Assembly: GCA_030837445.1 (NCBI GenBank)
Contig: JAUPKM010000053.1
Coordinates: forward strand, 1 to 21,893
Length of the DNA: 21,893 nt
Source: Actinomycetota bacterium
Lineage (GTDB): Bacteria > Actinomycetota > Actinomycetes > S36-B12 > UBA10799
Reading direction: 5' to 3'
Positions within the stretch are counted from its first letter, which is position 1; every line of letters starts with the position of its first letter. Positions 1 to 7,676 of the stretch are shown here, one piece after another. Made by a program: the position numbers and the translations under genes. Under the pieces are notes generated by a model. The model searched no databases. It saw only the letters and a program-made list of their open reading frames with translations, and was not told the origin of the DNA.

Positions 1-73
1 CACTCCACTGCAGGAAGCGTCGACGGGACAGGTCTCCGGCACTCGCGCGCGCGTTCGAAGGGGGCGTGTTCAT
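1..73 (-). CDS. DUF1501 family protein, N-terminal fragment with Tat signal (partial)
   Basis: Only the first 24 codons are in the window; the gene continues past the left edge. Translation from the ATG at 73-71 gives a short polar leader followed by SRRRFLQ at residues 16-22, which fits the twin-arginine (Tat) export consensus S-R-R-x-F-L-K. The start lies one base after the stop codon of the DUF1800 gene, so the two genes are almost certainly one operon. DUF1800 and DUF1501 genes are very commonly paired in this order in bacteria, and DUF1501 proteins typically carry a Tat signal. The family name is therefore inferred from the neighbour plus the Tat motif, because no part of the mature domain is visible. 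The role of the pair is not firmly known; it is thought to be extracytoplasmic. Confidence 0.72.
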   Translation of the reverse strand, partial: MNTPPSNARASAGDLSRRRFLQWS

Positions 74-74
74 G

Positions 75-1394
75 TCACTCACTCACCACGTATTCGGGGC
101 TGACCAGGGCCAGCGCGACGAATCGCTCGGGCCCCTGTGTCACCTCTGCCAGGACGCGCGCGGTGGTGGGGTGGAAGGCCACAACGCCGAGCAGGTCCGC
201 AAGGTAGGGCGCCCTTGCGCCGGCGGGCAGCGCCGCCACTGCACCGAGATCGGCGCTGGCAGCGATTCGGCCGGCCAACCCGATCCGTTTCTGGGCCGCG
301 ACCGTTGTCAACCAGCCCGCCCCCGCTGGCCAACCACCGACGCTGGGTGGCTGGAACGGAACCTGCCCCATCGCGGACAAGGTGGACAGGACGCTCCCTC
401 CCGCGATCGCCGACGGTGTCACCGCGAGCGATCGGCAGGCGCCCACGAACCACTCGACCGGCGCCTTGACCAACTGGTGCGCCGGGTTGGCGAACTCCGG
501 ATCGAGGACCAGCGCCCGCAGGGCCGCGTCGGTACGACGATTCGCCCCGAACGCGGAGACCACTCGGGTACTGACCGCGGCCGGTATCGGGGTGGAACTC
601 GAGACGTACCGGAACCACAGCCGCGCCGCGAGAAATTCGGGGCACTCCGACCTGGCCACCAGCAGTTCAGCGAGGTCTTCGGCGCCCATCCGGGCGGTGG
701 TACCGAGCACCGTGACCGGTGCTGGGTCATGGCGTCGGGAGTCAAAGCTGGCAGCCAGCAAAGCATCGGGCGTTGGGCGGAGGAGGCGCCAACCCGTGAG
801 GGCGCGAGCGGCCTCCCGCACGTCGTTCTCCGAGTAGTGGCCGACCCCGACAGTGAATAGCTCCATGAATTCCCGCGCGAGGTTCTCATTGGGCTGGCCG
901 GCCTTGTTCCGCTGGCCGTCGAGCCATTGGATCAGGGCGGCGTCGGTGACCATCGCCCGAGCCAGCTCACCGAACGGCCCGCGCGCCGCCGCACGCAGCG
1001 TCTCATTCTGACGCGCCATCAGCCCGATCTCGTCGACCTTCTTGTCGCTGGTGGCCCAATGGCCATGCCAGAACCAGGTCAACCGTTCGATGGCGGCCGA
1101 CTCGGCTGCGACCATCCGGTCCAGCCACCAGAGTTTCAGACCCTCGCGCTGGCGCCGTTGTGCCTGCCGGTAGCTGTCGAGGTCCGCCGACCCGGCGCTC
1201 GGCCGCCGACCCAGGTAGGGGAAGTCGGGCATCGGCGTGGCTCGCACACCCGGATCGGGGACGTCCGCCAGAAGTCCGGCCACCAGCGCGTCGGCTGAGG
1301 AGCGCTGCGCTGCGCTGAATTCACCGCGGCGAGGCCCCAGACCGACCCGATGCAGGATCCGCGCGGCCCGAAGGCGCTCTTGGTGGGTAGCCAT
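75..1394 (-). CDS. DUF1800 family protein
   Basis: The protein is 439 aa. It begins with a helical segment LHRVGLGPRRGEFSAA, has the WFWHGHWAT segment near residue 108 and the NENLAREFMELFTVG segment near residue 168, then EAARALTGWR and, toward the C-terminus, FQPPSVGGWPAG. These are hallmarks of the DUF1800 family, whose members are usually 400-550 aa, so it looks complete. No N-terminal signal peptide is evident. Its biochemical function is not established; the family is usually encoded directly before a Tat-exported DUF1501 protein, as here. The ATG at 1394 is supported by a TAGCGT hexamer exactly six bases upstream, suggesting a leaderless transcript. Base composition matches the neighbours. 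Confidence 0.88.
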   Translation of the reverse strand: MATHQERLRAARILHRVGLGPRRGEFSAAQRSSADALVAGLLADVPDPGVRATPMPDFPYLGRRPSAGSADLDSYRQAQRRQREGLKLWWLDRMVAAESAAIERLTWFWHGHWATSDKKVDEIGLMARQNETLRAAARGPFGELARAMVTDAALIQWLDGQRNKAGQPNENLAREFMELFTVGVGHYSENDVREAARALTGWRLLRPTPDALLAASFDSRRHDPAPVTVLGTTARMGAEDLAELLVARSECPEFLAARLWFRYVSSSTPIPAAVSTRVVSAFGANRRTDAALRALVLDPEFANPAHQLVKAPVEWFVGACRSLAVTPSAIAGGSVLSTLSAMGQVPFQPPSVGGWPAGAGWLTTVAAQKRIGLAGRIAASADLGAVAALPAGARAPYLADLLGVVAFHPTTARVLAEVTQGPERFVALALVSPEYVVSE

Positions 1395-1400
1395 TGTTCG

Positions 1401-1429
1401 ACGCTACGGCCCTCGACCGCGCACGTCAC
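1401..1429 (-). promoter_or_regulatory. Promoter of the DUF1800-DUF1501 operon
   Basis: Reading the minus strand, GTGACG (1429-1424) resembles a -35 element. It is followed by a 17-bp spacer and TAGCGT (1406-1401), which fits the actinobacterial -10 pattern TANNNT. Six bases separate the -10 from the ATG at 1394, so transcription should begin at or next to the start codon (leaderless). No Shine-Dalgarno sequence is present. Confidence 0.6.
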
Positions 1430-1484
1430 GCAGGGTCAATGGGTTCTTACCCGAATGCCACATCGAGTAGGGGGTTGGCTGCGC

Positions 1485-3155
1485 TCACTCCCCGGCAGGC
1501 GGGGGCGACCCCGCCGCAGCGAGTCGCTTGTCTTCCTCGGTGTCCGTTCGACCTGGCGGATCCTTGGGCAGCCCCAGCGAGACCAGCAGGCCGAAGAACA
1601 CGAACATCCCCGCCACGAAAGCGGTGTCGCGGGCAGCCGTCGTGTAGCCCTCCTTGGCCGCGGCCACCTCGGGTGCCAGCTGTGGAATCGTCTCCATCGA
1701 CACGATCGCCTGACCAGCGGAGCCACGAACCGAGTTGATGATCTGCTCCTGCTGATCCTGCGGCAGATTGGACACCCCCTTGAGGTCCTCCGTCATGAAC
1801 GTGCCGAGGCCGGTGAAGAGGACGGCACCGAGGATGGCGGCGCCCAGCGCCGAACCCAGCTGTCGGAACGTAGAAGTCATGGCCGAAGCCCGGCCGGACT
1901 TGTCCGGCGGTACATCGGAGAGCACAACGTTGGTCAACTGGGCCGAGGCCAACCCCAGACCGAGGCCGTAGATCATCAGCGGCACGCACAGCCACCAAGG
2001 ATTCCGGGTGGTGGAGAAGGTCAGGCCGATGCCCAGAATGCCCACGATCTCCAGCACCATGCCGAGCCGCACCACCATTGTGGCCCCGATGGCAGACGAG
2101 AGCCGTCGAGCGAGGCCGCCCGAGAGCAGCGCGCCGAATGCCAGACTTGCCAGGATCACCCCGGTCGACATGGGATCCCGACCAGCGACGCTCTGCAGCC
2201 ACAGCGGCAGCACGAACAGGATGCCGAACTCACCAAGGCTGACCACCAGCGCCACCACGTTGCCGTAGCCGTACCGGCGAATCTTAAACAGCGACAGGTC
2301 GATCATGGTGGTACGACCGGCGTTGGTCTGATGTTTCGACCACCAGATCAGGGCACCGACCAGGATCAGCCCGGTCACGATCGCCACCGGTACCACCGAG
2401 ATCCCCGGCTCGTCGATGTGAATCGGGCCGGCGTGGAAGTCCGCGATTGCCTTGTACCAGCCGTATTGCTGGCCCTCGATCAGCCCGAAGACGATCAGCC
2501 CGAGGCCCGCGGCAGACAACACGAAACCAACCGGGTCCAGCCCGTCGACACCCTTGATCTTGGACTCCGGCACGTTGGAGAGCACCAGAATCGCCGAGAT
2601 GATGGCCACGGGCACGTTGATGTAGAAGGCCCAGCGCCAGGAGAAGTCCTGGGTGAGCCAGCCACCGAGCAGCGGTCCCAGCGCCGCAGCGCCGCCGAAA
2701 ACAGCTCCCCAGAGGCCGAATGCCACCGCCCGCTGCTTGCCGACGAACATCACGTTGATGATCGCGATGCTGCTGGGCAGCATCATTGAGGCGCCAACCG
2801 CCTGCACCGCCCGGGCCGAAATCAGCCACTCCGACGACTGGGACGCACCCGCCGCGAGCGACCCGAGCAGGAAGATGACACTGCCCAACAGGAACAGTTT
2901 GCGCCGACCGTACTTGTCTGCGATCAGGCCCACCGGAATCAGCAGCGCGGCGAACAGCAGTGAGTAGATGGAGTTGACCCACAGCACATCGGTCGAGCTG
3001 AGTTTCAGGTCCCGCACCATATCGGGCAGCAGAACGTTCACCACAGATCCGTCGATCACGATCATCGACAATCCGAGGAGCAGGGATACCAGGGCGAGCC
3101 ACGGATGCTTGGATTGGTTACCGATTCGCGGGGGCTCGACAGTCGCTGTGGCCAT
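1485..3155 (-). CDS. MFS transporter, DHA2 (EmrB/QacA-like) family, 14 TM drug/H+ antiporter
   Basis: The protein is 556 aa, the usual length for 14-helix DHA2 exporters, and is hydrophobic throughout. Helix 1 carries IDGSVVNVLLPDM (about 35-47), the family's D1-like motif, and the loop after helix 2 carries GLIADKYGRRKLF (motif A, about 77-89). A motif C-like glycine-rich helix, LWGAVFGGAAALGPLLGGWLT, lies near residues 148-168. The family exports drugs, dyes or metabolites across the inner membrane using proton-motive force; the substrate cannot be read from sequence. No TetR/MarR regulator is adjacent. The ATG at 3155 has no good ribosome site but lies six bases after a TAGCCT -10 element. 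The C-terminal tail is polar and Pro/Gly-rich. Confidence 0.9.
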   Translation of the reverse strand: MATATVEPPRIGNQSKHPWLALVSLLLGLSMIVIDGSVVNVLLPDMVRDLKLSSTDVLWVNSIYSLLFAALLIPVGLIADKYGRRKLFLLGSVIFLLGSLAAGASQSSEWLISARAVQAVGASMMLPSSIAIINVMFVGKQRAVAFGLWGAVFGGAAALGPLLGGWLTQDFSWRWAFYINVPVAIISAILVLSNVPESKIKGVDGLDPVGFVLSAAGLGLIVFGLIEGQQYGWYKAIADFHAGPIHIDEPGISVVPVAIVTGLILVGALIWWSKHQTNAGRTTMIDLSLFKIRRYGYGNVVALVVSLGEFGILFVLPLWLQSVAGRDPMSTGVILASLAFGALLSGGLARRLSSAIGATMVVRLGMVLEIVGILGIGLTFSTTRNPWWLCVPLMIYGLGLGLASAQLTNVVLSDVPPDKSGRASAMTSTFRQLGSALGAAILGAVLFTGLGTFMTEDLKGVSNLPQDQQEQIINSVRGSAGQAIVSMETIPQLAPEVAAAKEGYTTAARDTAFVAGMFVFFGLLVSLGLPKDPPGRTDTEEDKRLAAAGSPPPAGE

Positions 3156-3161
3156 ACCTGC

Positions 3162-3167
3162 AGGCTA
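3162..3167 (-). promoter_or_regulatory. Candidate -10 element of the MFS gene (leaderless)
   Basis: TAGCCT on the minus strand (3167-3162) ends six bases before the ATG at 3155, the same geometry as at several other genes in this window. No convincing -35 is seen 16-18 bp upstream. Confidence 0.45.
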
Positions 3168-3321
3168 CGGCGATCGGCGCCACCACACCGGCCATCGGGC
3201 AATCCCAGCGCTGCAACGGCAACGTCTTCGGGGTCCGCCGCGCGTGTCCAAGCCGGAGACGGCACGATGACTACAGCACCGCACAATCCGGGCGGTCGCG
3301 ACGGTAGAACCGGGAGTACAC

Positions 3322-4323
3322 ATGCGGACCGAAGCCGGGGGCAACCCCAGCACCCATGAGGGCGAGGTCGTGATGGACCTTGCGGATATCATCGCGAGTC
3401 TGCAAGACCTCGACGACGAGGAACTCAAACTTCGGGGCATGTCCGTCGAGGGCACCCTGGACGAGATGGACGATCCCGTCCTACTCGGGCCTGACGGCAC
3501 TCCGGTCAACACCTGGCTGGAGGGCTACCCCTACGACGAGCGGATGTCCCGGCACGAATACGAGGTCACCAAGCGACTTCTGCAGATCGAATTGCTGAAG
3601 GTGCAGAGTTGGATCAAGGAGACCGGCCAGCGGATCGTGATGGTGTTCGAGGGTCGCGACGCCGCCGGCAAGGGCGGCACCATCAAGAGGTTCATGGAAC
3701 ATCTCAATCCACGCGGGGCGACCGTTGTGGCGTTGACGAAGCCCACAAAGGAAGAGTCCGGCCAGTGGTACTTCCAGCGCTACATCAAGCATCTACCCAC
3801 TCGCGGCGAACTGGTGATGTTCGACCGGTCCTGGTACAACCGGGCCGGCGTCGAGCGGGTAATGGGGTTCTGCAGCCCCAGCCAGTACGACGAGTTCATG
3901 CAGCAGGCACCCGAGTTTGAGCGGATGCTGGTCCGGGACGGCATCATCCTGTTCAAATTCTGGTTCTCGGTGTCGCGCAAGGAGCAGTTGACGCGATTCA
4001 CCATTCGCCGAATCGATCCGGTTCGGCAATGGAAACTCTCCCCGATGGACCTCGCCTCGCTCGACCGCTGGGATGACTACTCGGACGCCAAAGAGGCGAT
4101 GATCGAGCACACCGACACCGACTGGGCGCCGTGGACGGTGGTGCGAAGCAACGACAAGAAGCGGGGCCGGGTCGAGGCGATGCGTTGGGTTCTCGCCGCC
4201 CTCGACTACCCCGGCAAGGACCCCGCAATCGTCGGCACACCCGACTCCTCGATCGTGGGACCACCGGAAGTCGTCTACGAATTCGACGAGGGAACCGGCA
4301 GGCGGTCGCCCAAGCGCAGCTGA
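3322..4323 (+). CDS. ppk2: Polyphosphate kinase 2 (PPK2 family, single-domain, class I-like)
   Basis: The protein is 333 aa from the ATG at 3322, or 316 aa from an in-frame ATG at 3373. It has the PPK2 Walker A loop GRDAAGKGGT (111-120) followed by IKRFMEHLNPRGATVVAL, the Walker B-type segment VMFDRSWYNRAGVE (165-178), and the lid/C-terminal segments KFWFSVSRKEQLTRF (212-226) and KLSPMDLASLDRWDDY (238-253). PPK2 enzymes transfer phosphate between polyphosphate and nucleotides; class I members mainly phosphorylate NDPs to NTPs. The 3322 start has GGGAG at 3312-3316; the 3373 start has a purine-rich GAGGGCGAGG about six bases upstream. The two cannot be separated by sequence alone, since the first 17 residues are poorly conserved in character. 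It is transcribed apart from the pst operon, and no PHO-box repeat is seen upstream. Confidence 0.93.
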   Translation: MRTEAGGNPSTHEGEVVMDLADIIASLQDLDDEELKLRGMSVEGTLDEMDDPVLLGPDGTPVNTWLEGYPYDERMSRHEYEVTKRLLQIELLKVQSWIKETGQRIVMVFEGRDAAGKGGTIKRFMEHLNPRGATVVALTKPTKEESGQWYFQRYIKHLPTRGELVMFDRSWYNRAGVERVMGFCSPSQYDEFMQQAPEFERMLVRDGIILFKFWFSVSRKEQLTRFTIRRIDPVRQWKLSPMDLASLDRWDDYSDAKEAMIEHTDTDWAPWTVVRSNDKKRGRVEAMRWVLAALDYPGKDPAIVGTPDSSIVGPPEVVYEFDEGTGRRSPKRS

Positions 4324-4394
4324 CCCGCCGGGTCCGCCGGCCGATTGACGGCCGCAACCCTCCACTGGTCGTCCATTCGGGCTGACGACTCCAG

Positions 4395-4400
4395 TACGTT
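4395..4400 (+). promoter_or_regulatory. Candidate -10 element for the alpha/beta-hydrolase gene
   Basis: TACGTT fits TANNNT and ends seven bases before the ATG at 4408, which lacks a Shine-Dalgarno sequence. This favours the 4408 start and a leaderless mRNA. A TTGACG lies at 4345-4350, but its spacing to this -10 is far too long to be its -35. Confidence 0.4.
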
Positions 4401-4407
4401 GGCACCC

Positions 4408-6531
4408 ATGGTGCGCTTGGTGTTACCCCGCTTCTTCGGCCGCCTCGCCACGGGCGCGACCCTGCCCGCGGTGAGAGCCGGCGTCGTTGGTGCGGCGGTG
4501 TCTGTCGCCGGCTCCTACAGTCGCGGTCTGCTACCCCGCAGCGCCAAGGACCAGGCCCTCGCGACCGGCGTCACCGCTGCCTGTCACTACCTGGTCACCG
4601 CAACGGCTGCAGCCGCGGCGGAATCGATCGCGCTCTATGCCAGCGGTGACCACACCGTGCGCGATCGGAAGGCGCCCTCGACTGCGCTGGTCGCCACCGA
4701 TCTTGGGATGGTCGTCACCGGCATCCTGGTCGAACGGGCGCTGCCGCCGCACCCGGACGAACCGATGCAACGCTCACTGACCCGCTTCGTCGCGCATTTC
4801 GCGATGATGGGCGGCACGGCCAGCAGCATCGTGACCGTGATTGACGAGGTCCTCCGAGTTGTCCCCGGCGGCCGTTACGTGCGCAACCGGTCGCTGCTGA
4901 TCGATGCCCTGGCCGGCGCGGTGTTGGCCACCGTCGCTGTCAACGGCCGGCATCGACGGGCCGCCCGGTTCGGCCTGGTCGACCCCGATCGCCCCGCTGT
5001 CACCCGGGCGAGTGTCGGCGATACCGCACGCGCGGCGGGTATCGGCGTCAGCGCGGGGGCGGGTCTGCTGGCCGTCGCCGCAGCAGAGCAGTTCATCGCC
5101 CACCAGGCCTCCCGTGCCCTCTTCGGGCACGTCGGCAGCGTCGAGATCGGCAGCCCGCTCTCCGGTCATGCGGTGGCACTGGGCCTCTTTGGGGCTACCG
5201 GTCTGGCCGCTTTCGTGGTCGTCAAGCGCCGCACCGAACGGCACGGCGACGTTGTCGAGGCGGCCTATCCCGAACCGCCGACGAACCCTTGGGTCACCGC
5301 CGGCCCACGATCCCTGATCGACTTCGACGCGATCGGCAAAGAGGGCCGCCGGTTCGTGCTGATGACTCTCACTGCGGACGAGATCGAAGCCGTCATGGGG
5401 GAACCGGCCGAAAATCCGGTGCGGGTGGTTGCCGGCTACGAAGCGGCTGGCACCACGGCCCAGCGGGCTGAGTTGTGCCTGTTGGAGATGGAGGCTGTGG
5501 GGGCCTTCGAGCGCTCGGTTATCTGCGTGGCGTCTCCCACCGGGGTGGGTTACGTGTCCTACGTTTTCGCTGAATCACTGGAGTATCTGACTCTCGGTGA
5601 CTGCGCAATCGTGATGCCGCAGTACGCGCTGGTGCCGTCGGCGCTGGCCCTGTCCGACACCGGCGACGGTGCGGAGCTACAGCGGCTGGTGCTGGCCGGC
5701 ATCAACGCCAAGCTCTCGCAGTTGCCCGTCGGCAATCGGCCGAAGGTCGTGCAGTTCGGCGAGAGTCTGGGAGCCCAGGTGGCGCTGGACATTGCCCACC
5801 CGCAGGGCGCCAAGGTCTATCAGGCATTGGGCGTAGACGCCGGCCTCTACTTGGGCGTCCCATTCCGCACCGAAGCCTGGAACACCTGGATCCACCACCG
5901 CGAGCGGTTCGACCCCGACCTGACGCTGGTCGCGGTTTCCGAACCGGGTGCGCTGGCAACGCTGGGTGCGGACCGGCGCAACTCGATGCGCCATCTGATG
6001 GTCGTCCACCACGACGACCCGGTGAACAAGTTCGGCTACCGGGTGGCGGTACGGCCACCATGGTGGATGGGAAAGCCGGAGACCCGGCCGCCGAAGGTGC
6101 CACGTGAGGTGCTCTGGCGACCCATCACCACCTTCATTCTCACGCTGGTGGATTTGAAGAACGGAATGCAGTTCACCCCTGGTTCGTTCGTCCGCCGGGG
6201 CCACGATTACCGGATAGATACGGCCGAGGCCGTACGTGCGGCGTTCGGTCTGGAATGCAGCCCGGAACAGGCAGCCGCGATCGAGGCCGCCTTGCGGAAA
6301 CGCGAGGTGGACTGGGCTCGACGGCGGCTCGTCGCCCGAAAGTTCGCGGCCGCGCGGGACAGCATCAACTCCACCTTGTCCAAGTGGGGTGTGAACCTGC
6401 CCAAGGCGTCGCTGATCCCCGATTCGATCCCCAACATGGACCTCAGCGGCTACCTGGACTCAATGCCCGACATGAACGCGCCGATGACTTTCGTCGTCGC
6501 AGACCAGGACCCCAACCCCAGCGCCCCCTGA
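4408..6531 (+). CDS. Membrane-anchored alpha/beta-hydrolase (Abhydrolase_9 / PF10081 type)
   Basis: The protein is 707 aa from the ATG at 4408. The open frame extends to a TTG at 4345, but those 21 residues look like intergenic translation and lack a ribosome site. The N-terminal third has several hydrophobic, Ala/Gly-rich segments, as in the Abhydrolase_9_N membrane region. The C-terminal half is a cytosolic-type hydrolase with the nucleophile elbow GESLG around Ser453, preceded by RPKVVQF. A conserved-looking VVHHDDPVNKFGYRV segment probably supplies the acid or histidine. Mycobacterial homologues such as the Rv1069c family are of unproven substrate, with esterase or lipid roles suspected. 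After the hydrolase domain a charged helical tail rich in Arg/Ala leads to a Pro/Asp-rich end. It lies 84 bp downstream of PPK2 on the same strand, probably with its own promoter. Confidence 0.85.
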   Translation: MVRLVLPRFFGRLATGATLPAVRAGVVGAAVSVAGSYSRGLLPRSAKDQALATGVTAACHYLVTATAAAAAESIALYASGDHTVRDRKAPSTALVATDLGMVVTGILVERALPPHPDEPMQRSLTRFVAHFAMMGGTASSIVTVIDEVLRVVPGGRYVRNRSLLIDALAGAVLATVAVNGRHRRAARFGLVDPDRPAVTRASVGDTARAAGIGVSAGAGLLAVAAAEQFIAHQASRALFGHVGSVEIGSPLSGHAVALGLFGATGLAAFVVVKRRTERHGDVVEAAYPEPPTNPWVTAGPRSLIDFDAIGKEGRRFVLMTLTADEIEAVMGEPAENPVRVVAGYEAAGTTAQRAELCLLEMEAVGAFERSVICVASPTGVGYVSYVFAESLEYLTLGDCAIVMPQYALVPSALALSDTGDGAELQRLVLAGINAKLSQLPVGNRPKVVQFGESLGAQVALDIAHPQGAKVYQALGVDAGLYLGVPFRTEAWNTWIHHRERFDPDLTLVAVSEPGALATLGADRRNSMRHLMVVHHDDPVNKFGYRVAVRPPWWMGKPETRPPKVPREVLWRPITTFILTLVDLKNGMQFTPGSFVRRGHDYRIDTAEAVRAAFGLECSPEQAAAIEAALRKREVDWARRRLVARKFAAARDSINSTLSKWGVNLPKASLIPDSIPNMDLSGYLDSMPDMNAPMTFVVADQDPNPSAP

Positions 6532-6535
6532 TCCT

Positions 6536-6553
6536 CTCCCGTCGCTGCGGGAG
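6536..6553. terminator. Stem-loop directly after the hydrolase stop codon
   Basis: CTCCCG (6536-6541) and CGGGAG (6548-6553) form a 6-bp stem around a 6-nt loop, five bases past the TGA. There is no T-tract, which is common for actinobacterial terminators. It sits in the convergent gap facing the Sua5 gene. Confidence 0.5.
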
Positions 6554-6562
6554 GCTAGCGCT

Positions 6563-6614
6563 GGCGCTTCCCGCCGAATTCAGCCACATTCGTCTGTCTT
6601 TGGCGGGAAGCGCC
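6563..6614. repeat. 13-bp perfect inverted repeat, candidate bidirectional terminator
   Basis: GGCGCTTCCCGCC (6563-6575) is exactly complementary to GGCGGGAAGCGCC (6602-6614) across a 26-nt loop. Two A-T pairs and a G-T wobble may extend it inward. It lies between convergent genes, so it could end transcription from both sides. Its right arm overlaps the 24-bp tandem repeat that follows. Confidence 0.75.
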
Positions 6615-6653
6615 GTCGAGTGCGCCGTCGGAAGCGCCGTCGAGTGCGCCTGA
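6606..6653. repeat. 24-bp tandem duplication (two copies)
   Basis: The 21-mer running from 6606 to 6626 recurs exactly at 6630-6650, giving a period of 24 bp; only the last three bases of the unit differ (GTC versus TGA). The unit begins GGAAGCGCC and ends GAGTGCGCC. It is noncoding, in the gap between the hydrolase and Sua5 genes, and begins inside the right arm of the inverted repeat. Confidence 0.85.
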
Positions 6654-6677
6654 CGGGTGTCGGCCGGGCGAACCCGG

Positions 6678-7676
6678 TCAGCGCGCCGCGCGGCGCAGTC
6701 GGTCGAGGATCGCCGGCAGCAACCCCCCGGTCGTCGGCGGTACCACCACGATCCGGTGCAAGCCGGCGTCGTCCGCCGCCCTCAGACCTCGGTAGAGGAC
6801 CGCTGCGAACTCGACGTCGTCGGTGGGTGAGGCCAGCCTGATCCAGCCGACGGGCGTCTCGATTCCGACCGGAGCGAGCAGTCCTGTGCCGAGATCCTCG
6901 GGAATCGGCGACGCCGATGCGGCCAACAGCTCCTCGCCGCTGGCGATCACCACCTCCGCGGCGGGCGCATAGTGGGCCGAATGGGAACCGGGCACCCGCG
7001 GCAGCACCGCAACCTCCCCGTCGCCTGGCTGACCGGTGGCGCTATCAACGAGCACCGCCCCCGGCCGCAACACCCGTAGTTCGCCGCCGCTGGCGTCGAC
7101 GATGGTCGACTCGAGCCCGACCCGACAATCCCCGCCGTCGAGGATGAGATCAGCTGGCCCCAGTCGGCCCCCGAGACTGGCCATCACGTCTGCCGCCGAA
7201 GTCGGGCTGACCCGTCCGAAGGCGTTGGCGCTCGGAGCGACCACACCGCAAGGGCCAGCAAGCCCCTCACCGACTAGTTCCAGCACCCGAGCGGTCAGTG
7301 GGTGATCTGGTACTCGGAGGGCGACGGTCGGCTGACCGCCGGTGACCTCATCGGGCACCCACGGCGCCCGCGGCAAGACCAAGGTCAGCGGACCAGGCCA
7401 GTATCGGCGGGCCAGCGCAGCGGCAGGTTCCGGGAATGCCAGCACCCACTGCCGGGCGCTCGCCAGCGAGTCGACATGCACGATCAAAGGGTGGTCGGCC
7501 GGTCGCCGCTTGACCTCGAAGACGCGCGCCACCGCAGTTCGGTCGGACGCCACCGCTGCCAGCCCGTACACCGTCTCGGTGGGCAGCGCCACCAGCGAGC
7601 CCGCAATCAAAGCTGCCGCGGCGCGTTCCGGGTCGGTACTGACACGCGGTCCACCCGAGGGGTGGCGAGCAGGCAT
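6678..7676 (-). CDS. Sua5-type L-threonylcarbamoyladenylate synthase
   Basis: The protein is 332 aa from the ATG at 7676. It makes threonylcarbamoyl-AMP from threonine, bicarbonate and ATP, the first step of the tRNA t6A37 modification in the cytoplasm. The YrdC-like domain shows LPTETVYGL (31-39), the KRRPADHPL signature (56-64), YWPGPLTLVL (92-101), VVAPSANAFGR (145-155) and GLESTIVD (187-194). The linker PGSHSAHYAPAA (229-240) and about 90 further residues form the C-terminal Sua5 domain, separating it from the shorter YrdC type. The open frame runs 28 codons further upstream, but those codons overlap the L,D-transpeptidase gene and do not resemble the family. The chosen ATG overlaps the transpeptidase stop as TGATG, implying translational coupling. 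Confidence 0.92.
   Translation of the reverse strand: MPARHPSGGPRVSTDPERAAAALIAGSLVALPTETVYGLAAVASDRTAVARVFEVKRRPADHPLIVHVDSLASARQWVLAFPEPAAALARRYWPGPLTLVLPRAPWVPDEVTGGQPTVALRVPDHPLTARVLELVGEGLAGPCGVVAPSANAFGRVSPTSAADVMASLGGRLGPADLILDGGDCRVGLESTIVDASGGELRVLRPGAVLVDSATGQPGDGEVAVLPRVPGSHSAHYAPAAEVVIASGEELLAASASPIPEDLGTGLLAPVGIETPVGWIRLASPTDDVEFAAVLYRGLRAADDAGLHRIVVVPPTTGGLLPAILDRLRRAAR

Noticed and set aside
66..860. Plus-strand open frame (264 codons) opposite DUF1800
   Set aside because: Low-complexity Arg/Gly-rich translation antisense to a recognisable DUF1800 protein.
1350..2789. Long plus-strand open frame (479 codons) opposite the MFS gene
   Set aside because: The product is an Arg/His/Gln-rich, non-hydrophobic sequence with no recognisable domain, as expected for the antisense of a GC-rich gene. 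The minus strand encodes a clear MFS transporter.
3156..3321. Small plus-strand peptide frames in the MFS-PPK2 gap
   Set aside because: They overlap the PPK2 start or the MFS gene in other frames, lack ribosome sites and encode low-complexity peptides.
4345..4407. TTG start for the alpha/beta-hydrolase
   Set aside because: No ribosome site, and the 21 extra residues resemble translated spacer. The ATG at 4408 has a correctly spaced -10.
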